From the NCBI GenBank assembly GCA_022702545.1, contig JAHRBC010000004.1, positions 4,246,001 through 4,310,000 on the forward strand: 64,000 nt of DNA, read 5' to 3'. Under the pieces are notes generated by a model. The model was given only the letters and a program-made list of their open reading frames with translations. It searched no databases and was not told the DNA's origin. Every line of letters starts with the position of its first letter. Position 1 is the stretch's first letter. The position numbers and the translations under genes were made by a program. Origin of the DNA: Phycomyces nitens. Lineage: Eukaryota; Mucoromycota; Mucoromycetes; Mucorales; Phycomycetaceae. Below are positions 55,082 through 64,000 of this stretch, piece by piece.

Positions 55082-58000
55082 TCACATTTCATGATCTTCA
55101 CCCATGAAAGTTTCGATTCTTCTCGCTCTATCTGCGTACTTGTTTTCACCAACGATGAACTTGATTAGGTTGCTCAGATATTCAAGTTCTTCGATGCTTT
55201 CTTCTGTAGCACAGGCCGTCGCAAACCAGGTCAGATTGCTTAGTTTAACCCATCGCTCACCAGTGTGGCCCTCTTGCTCCTTTCGATTGAGCTTGGCCCT
55301 AGCATTGCGCGTAAAAGGCATATAAACTGGCAATGGAATCTTTGATCTCAATGAAGACGATAGAGTGTAAAAGTGGAGTATCATGGAAGACATCTACATT
55401 ATTGTTAGAATAATCAGCACAAGACTTATGGAATTGTATATTCTCACCAGATCACGTCTAAAAGTATAATATTCTTTGGAGCAAAGGTCTTTTTTGACCG
55501 ATGCTGGCATCTTCTCCAGTGCTACTCTAATACTCATCATACGATCCAATAAATTGCGGGTAGAGATGATCATCTCTTGGTAAAACTCTTTTGGGAATGG
55601 TCCCTTGAATCTCGGCTCATGGTCCGTAAGCTCCAAGAGTGTAGAACATGAATCAATGGAAGATTGAATGTTTCCTTCCATTTTTTGGCTAAACTTGATG
55701 TCTTCTTCGGTCGGTGGGAACATTGGATCGTGGTAGAAAAATGTACCCATAAGATAACTGTAATAGTCCCCAAGTTCACTGATCACAGCTGCAATAGATT
55801 TTCTTGTGGCATGGCGGGCAATAAACGGCCAAACCATCCTAAGGTTACCGCACACACACACATTAGATACAACCCAAAATATGGGACAAATGTATAATAA
55901 GTTACCAGTTTAGACACAACGCAACCAAAATACCAATAACCATCGTAGTTATCCGCTTCCTATAATCATACAGACCTCCGGGGTCACTTTACCATTACTA
56001 ATAACAGGGTTTGTACAATCACTTACCACACAGTCTCTGCAACGGTTTCATTTGGATTTGGGTTCGAATATCGACTAAGGGCCACGACTGTATAGGATAT
56101 AAGCACAACAATTCCGACCTTGTTGTATCCACTGGCCAGATGAATATAGAAAAATGGAACGGCTAAAAGGAAACGGTTAATAACCCTTTGGAAAATCACT
56201 TTAAGTTCGCTTTACCTAATACTACCGCAAAGAATGCGAGCATATATGGACTTGTTCCTCCAGCCTCAAGTGCTGCCCATCCTATCATTGCACCAGTAAT
56301 TGTTCCTACAACTCTCCATACACCAGCCTGCAATGTACCTCCACTACAATAAACCACAAATTAGAATCTGACGAGCAAAATAGACTTGTAGATCAATGGC
56401 TACCTGGTAGGGTTCATAATAGCAATAACCTAAATAATAATCGAGTAATTAGCCTTGTAACTATCCGTTGCACTCGGAATACAACTGATTACCGTCATTG
56501 CTGCCCATTGTCCTCTGAGGGCCAGATACCATCCTGTTGAAGCAGGCACAAACGCAGGGACACACAGTAAAGTCACTGCCAATGCCATCTTGAGACCAAA
56601 CTTGAATTCATATCTTTCCATGTATTGCACTGTCTTCCATACTCTATAACGAACACGCAGGCTAAATGGTGGCTTTTCATTCTCAATGTCACTCTCGTTT
56701 GCTTCCACATCATGATTATTTCTTATTCCTTGATTAGTTGTGTTTGACTTTTGGGATCCTTGGTCTGCAGATATCGAGGCTCGAGGGGTTTTAAAGAACC
56801 GTTTTCGAAGGGTAGTTGGCGATTCCGTGATTGCAGAGTTATTGCTACTGTTGTGAGTCCCAACCTTGACCAAGACAGATTCTCTTCGCAACACGGTGCG
56901 CTTGAGGCTGGTTTGTGTTTGGATCTTTGTGAGCCGATATTCCTCCTCTGCATCTGTCTTTTTTTTGTTCTTGGGTATGTGGTGTGTTAGATTGGCTAAG
57001 AGTTATAAAAAAAGTTAATAAGAGTGTGAAGAGAAATGTTGTAACTCACTAAATGCTTCTCCTCCCTTGTCGCGTGTACTTTGATGATTACTCCAACTTG
57101 CCCATTTGTGCCACCACTTTTGATTGAACTGTGGCATATAGAGACTCTTTCGTTTTTTCCCATTACGCATTCTTTGCTGGGAGTTCTTTCGCAAGATATC
57201 CATTTCTATAGCCATGTACTCTAGCTTATTGGCTACTTCTCTCAATGTAAATATAAAGAAGAATACCAGGGATAACTCTTCTCGTACACCAATTGGCATA
57301 TCCGGTCCGTCCAACTGCTTTTTGTAATACCCATAAAGCATATTCATACGTTCTCTTTCAGCCTTATCAAAATCACTGATAGCTATATGTAACGAGCGTG
57401 CACAATTACAAGGCTCTGACGCGTGTCTGCGCTGACTAGCTTTTGTATTGGCTATAATCTGTTCCTGGCTCCTGATTTTAAAGACATGACGCAAGTATGA
57501 ATACCAGGTTTCCCGAATAGATTTATCGCTATCATCTTCCATATCCAATTCAATCGCAATATTGTCCGAGATACAGTCCAATACTTCCGCACACTCGACA
57601 GAGAGCAGCATCAAAGGGTCTCGAAGGCTCTCAAGGTATGAGACCAGTACGTGTCTGTTTGACTTGTCCTTCTTTTTTGTTTTTCTTGGGAGTTGTCCTT
57701 TTGGTGAAGCGACTCTGGAAGAAGACATAAATGAACGCAGGGAATTGACAGATCTTTGATTCTGCTCAGAGTAGTCTTCATCAATAGAGGTCCGTCTAGA
57801 GTTGTTTCGTGAATTCTGACGAGAAGACTTTGGGCTGTGATACCTGCCAGATTGTGCATAATCATTGGCAGCAAACGCGGCTGCCTTGCGCAGGGTTGCC
57901 TCTAAATCACATCGACTTCTTCGCTTGCTACCCTCTCCTTGATTCTGTTGTGGACTTGAATGGATAGTCCAATACTCGTCTTCGCTCTCACTCTCTGTGA

Positions 58001-59389
58001 CCCCTTGATCCAAGGTCTCTATTGCAGATTCAAACAGTTGACGTTCGCTTTTGAGGCAGCTTCCGAGAATATTCAGATGTTTGGTGAGTGAGTCCATAGA
58101 TCTTCGGATACCAACCAATTCTTGGGGCCGGATATAAGAGTACGAGATCTCATATTTTGCTTCACGGTACGCTGTTTTGACTTTGGTCATTCCCACACGC
58201 ATCTTGGCAGCAGCCGCATCAACTATTTCAGATGACACCATCTCCGCCTCTGGATCCAAAAAGAACTGCTTTGTGATCATATGTAACATCTCTCTACTTC
58301 CAGTAATGGTCTCTTTAAGTGCGCGCCCTAGAAAATATTTGAGGACAATTTTTAGGATTAATGGATGCCTTTGAGCAGCACGATACTTACCTAGCCCATC
58401 AACCGCAGTCTCGGGCCAAACAATCAGGTTGACGACAAGTGAGAGGCCTGCTCCAATTGCCATTGGTATTCCATAGTTTAATGGGATATTGTATGGGAGA
58501 TTTGTGTATTTTGTTCCAACTGTCAAACTGAACATCTGGACCATCATGAATTTCAATGAGAAAAAGTAGAGTTTTGGATATACTTGACGTATCATCTGGG
58601 CAGCAAACACACCCACAAACAAGAATACTGCATTAAAGGTCATTCCAACAGGATCATCAATATATGTGTCAATGTGGTGTTTGTTGTAGGCAGAAGAGGA
58701 GCCCAATGCTGCAAAGGCATAAAGTAATGCCACTCCAACACCGAGTACGGCAGTGATGGTGGCGTCGAATTGAGCTCCCATACTTCGACCGGGGTGACTA
58801 AAGAGCATGCCAACGGTTGTAAGAAAGGCAGCTGGTCCAAGAGCATGGGCAACCGGGCGAATGAGACTAAAGAATGTCGAAAGGAAGTATGCGATTGTGC
58901 ATTTAAGCACTCGACGGACAACACGACTAGGGAATTTCTGGTGAATGTATTTAATTATGCGTTCTTTTCTTGATTTTATTGGTCCTTCTTCGTCTTGGGT
59001 GGATTCATTGTCGGTGGACGGTGGCATGGGTGGATCGAACATTTGTTCGAGTTGAAGTGGAAATGTGACATGATCTCTTGGTCTGATCCGTGTTTGGGTT
59101 TCTGGATGTTCAATAGTGAGATTGGTGATCTGTGGTGGGTTTGGATCCAAAGGGTTTATGGTGGGTCTGTCTTCCTTTGGCTGATCTTCTTGTTCGATAA
59201 TGGTGTCTATGCTGGTATTGCTTTCTCTATTGGGCCCATTGATTACCAAAGGGTGAGGTAGCTGTCGATTTGGTTTGGGGCCCGCTGTTGGACTCAAGAG
59301 ACTATAAGAAGAAATCGTTAATATTCTGGTGATTTATGGAGGTAAAATTGATCTTGCTTTGGGTCCAAGGGCTCGTCTTTTGAATTCAT
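55082..59389 (-). CDS. FUSC/ArAE-type multi-pass membrane protein (BRE4-like)
   Basis: Ten exons in phase: 59389-59358, 59301-58391, 58327-57050, 56995-56493, 56429-56404, 56343-56216, 56162-56027, 55959-55906, 55838-55448 and 55393-55082. The product is about 1256 residues. The first membrane block (RVLKCTIAYFLSTFFSLI, AAFLTTVGMLFSHPGRSMGA) and a second block (KMALAVTLLCVPAFV, RGQWAAMTVIAIMNPTSGGTLQ, RVVGTITGAMIGW) are each about six helices and flank a ~500-residue cytosolic middle with Ser/Arg-rich stretches. This is the two-block layout of fungal FUSC/ArAE_2 proteins related to yeast BRE4. Substrate unknown; transport of organic anions is inferred from the family. Exon 5 is 26 bases, and intron 1 appears to be GC-AG. 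The start exon is the least certain. Confidence 0.88.
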
Positions 59390-59696
59390 ACGTCTCTAAC
59401 AATAGATAGCCGACTCGACCGGCATTCTAGAAATAAATAACCTTTTGATGTTCATTTGATACAAGAAGCGGGGACTTAATAGTTTTTTTTCCCTTGGCTT
59501 TGATGGGTTCCGATTGTACAACTGTCTCTTTAAGAAAATAGAAACAAAGCGGGAGATCTTACACGAGGAAAACGAGGGATATTCTGGTAGATAAATCTCG
59601 GGAGATCCCCAGCAAACCAATTCTTGCCGCATTTACTTTTTATATAAACGGCATGTCTGTCTCTGCCGTAGCAGGCAGAAAAGGAATAGTATTTAT
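59390..59696. other. FUSC promoter and RPT5 3' flank
   Basis: 307 bp between two minus-strand genes. No gene or conserved site recognised. Confidence 0.5.
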
Positions 59697-61390
59697 TTAA
59701 GCGTAGTATTGTAATGTCATTTTCTTCTTGGCTTGGACTTCCTGAATGGCATCCATAAAGTCCTCGTGTGTAATTTCTACAGCACCGCGTCTCAAAGCAA
59801 GCATACCACCTTTTTTTTTTTAAAAAAAACCCCATCAGTCTCCTATTTTAACAGCCTTTGCTTGTATTTGACTTACTTTCTACGCACACAGCCTTGCACT
59901 GGGCTCCATTGAACTCATCGCAACATCTCGAGAGCTCTTCAAAGTTGACATCTTTACTGACATTCATCTTTCTCGAATGGATCTGGATAATACGCGCTCT
60001 GCCTTCCTCATTTGGTAGAGGAAACTCAATTTTACGATCCAAACGACCGGATCGAAGCAGGGCAGGATCAAGGATATCGATACGATTAGTAGCCGCGATA
60101 ACCTTGATACGCTCATCCGACGAGAAGCCGTCCAATTGATTCAAGAGCTCCAACATGGTACGCTGTACTTCACGATCACCAGACTTCTCGGAATCAAAAC
60201 GCTTTGTACCAATAGCATCCAATTCATCGATAAAGATGATCGCAGGTGCCTTTTCTTTTGCAAGTTCAAATGCATCACGCACAAGCTTAGCACCATCACC
60301 AATAAACATCTGCACCAGCTGAGGTCCTGCCAGCTTGAGATAGGTAGAGTTGGTCTGTGCTGCACATGCTCTGGCAAGCAATGTCTTTCCAGTACCAGGT
60401 GGGCCGTACATCAAGACACCCTTTGGAGGCTTGATACCGATATTCTTGAAGCGATCTGCGTGTGTCATTGGCAAAACAACAGCCTCTACCAATTCTTCAA
60501 TCTGCTTATCCAGACCACCGATATCGTTGTAATCCTCAGTGGGCTTCTCATCAACCTCCATAGCCTTTACCCGAGAGTCATATCTAATACCATCCGTAAG
60601 CCATTTTGCCATACTGACCTCATTTGATGCCCTTACTCTGCTGGTAATGTATCCAAAATCAAAAAACTATCCTTGTTTACACCAATGATATCTCCAGGCT
60701 TCAACTCTTCAGGGTCTACTAGGCCAATGAGGGGCAAGAAGATGGTCTATGCACACCGGTTTAGCATTTTCCATTGTTTTTCTTCTTCTTTTCTTCTAAC
60801 CACCAAATGGCTTTATCGTACCTGGCGTGTAGATGTCTTGATGACTGCACATTTTCCCTTTCTCTGAGAGTCCAAATCAACATTGGCACCATCCTCCTCT
60901 TCCTCTTCTTCAGGATCAGCATCCAAAAGCTACAAACCAGCCAGAAGTCTTAGTACCAACACCCTTTTCATTGTATTCTGACTTTTGTATCGACATCTCT
61001 CTCAGCTACAAAACTAAGAAAATATCCGAATGGGATCTTGAAGAATACTAATACTTTACCTCGACTACATTAGCTACCAGATATGGCAATTGCTTGTTCA
61101 TCTTGATCTTTTCCTTGTTTTCTTTGATTCTCTCCTTCATGCCAACCTGCTCATGCTGAAGGCGGAGGGCTTCTGATCTCATCACCTTATTTGTATACAA
61201 TGAGCCTTATAGTTACTTGGCAGACGCGTCACATGCCATGAAAGCTTGTGCCTGTATAATGTCCTACCTTGATGTCATTCTGTAGTAAGCGCGTTCGGTT
61301 GATGATCTCTTCTGGAGATAACCGAGTAATTTCTTGTCCAATGTCATCTTCATCTCCAGCCCACAATTCTTTATCTTCCAAGGTCGTCAT
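59697..61390 (-). CDS. RPT5: 26S proteasome regulatory ATPase Rpt5 (6A)
   Basis: Six exons: 61390-61268, 61185-61060, 60929-60822, 60746-60637, 60583-59877 and 59809-59697, giving 428 residues. Start [10 protein letters not shown] corresponds to human PSMC3. It has an N-terminal coiled coil ([15 protein letters not shown]), the OB part ([20 protein letters not shown]), then the AAA+ core: Walker A GPPGTGKT near residue 215, Walker [12 protein letters not shown], sensor ATNRID, and arginine fingers [11 protein letters not shown]. The last residues LQYYA form the HbYX motif that opens the 20S gate. The final intron ends in an A-run rather than a pyrimidine tract before its AG. Intact. Confidence 0.95.
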
Positions 61391-63119
61391 TATTTGTTTG
61401 TAAGTAGTCAAGCAACGAGCGATTGACTTTGTCAACGTATGCTCATTACCTATGCCCGCAAGCGGAGCTATACGTAGACATTTGATTACGTCAACCACCT
61501 CTTTTACTGCAGTCTGTTCTTCGCACGTGACACAGCGAAACACATCAATATTTCTGTATGTAAAGCCATCACATTTTCAAGCCATGGGTAGAAAGATATA
61601 TCAGCAAATAACAGTTAACATCTTGGCATAAATGTTCCTACTGTGCTCTTGTTGTGCCTATAACCAGCCAAAAAAAAAGTCAAGCTTTCCCTTTTCTTAT
61701 ACTCCAATTGGGTTTCAAAGCGCCAATGATTCGAACACGACGTTTCTCTCGTACACGACGTTTGTTTTTGAATGTAGCACTTTGGACTCGAATATATTTG
61801 TGTCTTTTTGTAGTTGTATACTATATTTTGGGGATAAATGGCTAGATGGCCAAGGTAGCCAAGTACATACTATCAACAGGCCTTTGAAATGTATTTTGGG
61901 GTAGAACTTAGGACATATTGAAAGACAAGGGACCACAATTGATTTTGTGCTTGGATGTTGGTGTGTTTATGGTGCTGGTTATTTAGTAGAAAAGGCACTC
62001 ACAGAAAAAAAAGCCTACTGAACAAACTTCTGAACCAAATATTATTCTGCATGGGGGAGTGGCAAGGATAAGAAGAATTTCCGCCGACTGGGAGCGACGA
62101 GAAGGGATGTGTGCGGTGGGACATGCAGAGAATAGTTAAAAACAGAGACAATTGAGTCCATATAATTTTAATGGTCGAGTCAAAGCAAGAATGTAAAAAG
62201 GGGCTCCATTGCGTCAATAGTACATAAAGGGAAGAAATAACGAACATAGATGGGGTAAAAGGTTAAACTGTGGGTCAATGACCTGTTGGAGGATATACTA
62301 GAGTACAATGGCTAGTATTCGAACGGTCAAGGATAGTTGAGGCCAAGGAATCAAAGGATGGAACAATGTTAAGCAGGTCTTAAACTCTTGGATCTCGCCA
62401 AGAGTTTCAGAAATGAGAGTAGAGATAGGAGATACGAGACACCAAGCACAATGGGAAGAGAAGGAAAGTAGGTAAATTTTCCACCACGTTCTGGAAGCTG
62501 TAAATAAAGTGGTCAGTAGTGGACAAGATAAGGTATAGAGATTCCAGAGCGCTGCATCCAGAAGGTCGGTAATCGGGGAAAAGAAGATGGATAATGGGTC
62601 AAGATCCGGTGTGTAAGGAATGTCCAATTGATGAGACTGATTTGACCAATCAAGATCAGATCCGACCACTGTCCTCTCGAGAAAATATCATTCGTACTAT
62701 CCCTTTTTTGCAAAGACTAATAAAACTAATTTTTATAATTATCTTGTAGACAGCAACTAGAAACATTCATATAAGTACCCCTTTAGTTTTATCATAGAAG
62801 GATCAAATACATACCTTTATTAAAGGAATCTACCGACCCCTTCCCATGGTAATCAGTCAATTCAATATCCGCCAAATAAAAAAAGAACTTCTTTGGCTCT
62901 CTCGTCGTATTATACCCCCTTTTGTTTAACAGACACTGTCCGAAAGTACACGATTAATAACATAGAGCAGTCAACAATAAAAGAATGTATAATAAAGAAA
63001 CTTTGTATTGTGTGCCAACACTTGCCTTTTTCATTTTGTCTGTACGATTTGGCATTGTCCTGGAATACCTTTCACATACTTTAATAAGCAGTTTTTTATT
63101 ATTATTTATAGCTTATATA
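61391..63119. other. Gene-free stretch
   Basis: The RPT5 upstream region continues as an open frame to 61543 but is not conserved. From 61600 to 63119 no known domain was found. A 123-codon frame on - (62298-62669) lacks support. Confidence 0.45.
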
Positions 63120-63335
63120 ATACATCTCTCTAGTATTTATTAGAGATGGTGCTCTTGTAATTACCATGCATCCAAGATAAGCCCACGATTTCTCAATAGG
63201 GTTGAGATCTGGGCTATTTGGTGAACACACCATTACTGGGATACCGTAACACTTCCAATCCTCAGCTAGGTTTGACGTTTGACAAGAAGCATTATATTGA
63301 TAAATAAACTTGCCGTAATAAATTCCATTTAATAC
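63120..63335 (-). pseudogene. Tc1/mariner transposase fragment
   Basis: On the minus strand one frame reads QYNASCQTSNLAEDWK then CSPNSPDLNPIEKSWAYLG. This is the segment between the second and third catalytic residues of Tc1. The second Asp (normally in EDNASCH) reads as Tyr, while the Glu is kept. The rest of the gene is not seen. Confidence 0.75.
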
Positions 63336-64000
63336 GTTTAATAAATAAAGTTTTCTGTTAAATAAGTCGATACAGGTAGGTATACAGGTCGAGTGTTGAT
63401 TATAGTATTCAAATAGTCAACTTTTCCTTCTCACCTACACCCAAATTGTTAACAAAACAGCTCTTTAGTGCCTAATATGCTTTGTATAAATACCAAGTAA
63501 ACCATCTAAAGAACCACCTACAATATTGTCCGGTTTACCTCAAAGAAATAAAGTTTTTTTTTCACTAGGAAGGTTGAGCTGTCCAAGTGCACTCAAACTG
63601 CAATGAAAATAACCAAAGCAGTTGGTGTAACGATACAATGCATGCTTTTGTCTGGCCCCCACATATCACAAAACAACAAGGAATTGTTGGAGCAAATCGA
63701 TTTATTTTAAGATGCGGTCATGCTAGATTCAACAGAGAGAGAGAGAGAGAAAGGCACAAAGACGATAATAAAAGTGCTGCGCACGGACAAGCGTGCGATT
63801 AGAGACTATTTTTGACCGAAAACTGATTATTAGCCTCAAGAGACTTTTCTTTCGCCAATAAGCATCTCCAGAGCATTCTACTGGTACTCAGTGAGCATCA
63901 TTTAATTACTGAGCATATCTACTCTTGAAAAATAAAATATTTCTCCTCACTTTTGGAAACATTTTTGAGCCATGAAATAAATATATTTGCCAAGATATCT
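63336..64000. other. Gene-free end of window
   Basis: No defensible frame. A GAGAGAGAGA run lies at 63736-63750. Further transposon relics may continue outside the window. Confidence 0.4.

Noticed and set aside
60584..60612. ATG in the RPT5 gene as the gene start (MAKWLTDG)
   Set aside because: It lies inside a GT-AG intron; splicing from the upstream exon restores the conserved [11 protein letters not shown] sequence.
61391..61543. N-terminal extension of RPT5 beginning MFRCVTCEEQ
   Set aside because: Open by chance upstream of MTTLED; relatives start near MTTLED and the extension has no family match.
62298..62669. 123-codon minus-strand frame rich in Leu and Ser
   Set aside because: No start context, domain or neighbour support; kept only as part of a gene-free stretch.

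Overview
The window looks like nuclear DNA of a filamentous fungus. Introns are dense, short (mostly 50-130 bp) and GT-AG. The genes are eukaryotic housekeeping genes: mitochondrial porin, alpha-tubulin, SDA1, eukaryotic-type tRNA-guanine transglycosylase, FCF1, ZIM17, a fungal FUSC-type membrane protein and the proteasome ATPase RPT5. The AT-rich intergenic DNA, the abundance of Tc1 and TNP2-type DNA transposons and chromovirus-like Ty3 elements, and a secreted choice-of-anchor-A-like protein suggest an early-diverging lineage such as Mucoromycota. That placement is inference, not proof.

Layout. The first ~25 kb is a transposon nest. From 1 to ~6.9 kb there is a TNP2/CACTA-like element, with a four-exon transposase pseudogene on + and an intact four-exon companion gene on - converging on it, plus a nested Tc1 element. 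From 7 to 10.5 kb there are several solo-LTR remnants around an initiator tRNA-Met gene. From 10.5 to 15.75 kb lies Ty3-like element 'Gypsy-1', whose primer-binding site matches that same tRNA. From 15.8 to 22.8 kb there is a symmetric set of head-to-head LTRs forming a foldback, split by a very young chromodomain-bearing element, 'Gypsy-2' (identical LTRs, 5-bp target duplication, candidate -1 frameshift site). From 23.5 to 25.5 kb lies a decayed third pol fragment with its 3' LTR.

The remaining ~37 kb is host sequence. Nine multi-exon or short host genes could be fully spliced by hand with consistent reading phase: VDAC 26989-28275(-), alpha-tubulin 28660-30162(-), SDA1 30467-32909(-), TGT 35876-37481(-), FCF1 38059-39004(+), FMP52/TIP30-like 45760-46742(+), zinc-ribbon protein 51882-52288(+), FUSC family 55082-59389(-) and RPT5 59697-61390(-). 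ZIM17 54085-54561(-) is intronless, and a large secreted mucin-like protein occupies 39400-43362(-). Three worn Tc1 relics lie between the genes. 46.7-51.9 kb is a gene desert.

Functional themes in the host block are ribosome and tRNA biogenesis (SDA1, FCF1, TGT), mitochondrial import and exchange (VDAC, ZIM17), cytoskeleton (tubulin), protein turnover (RPT5) and membrane or cell surface (FUSC, choice-of-anchor-A protein). They do not form an operon-like unit. The most striking cross-cutting observation is that the breaks in the transposon reading frames are almost all in-frame TGA codons, several at positions where the family expects arginine. This fits CGA-to-TGA change at CpG, even in an element whose LTRs are still identical.
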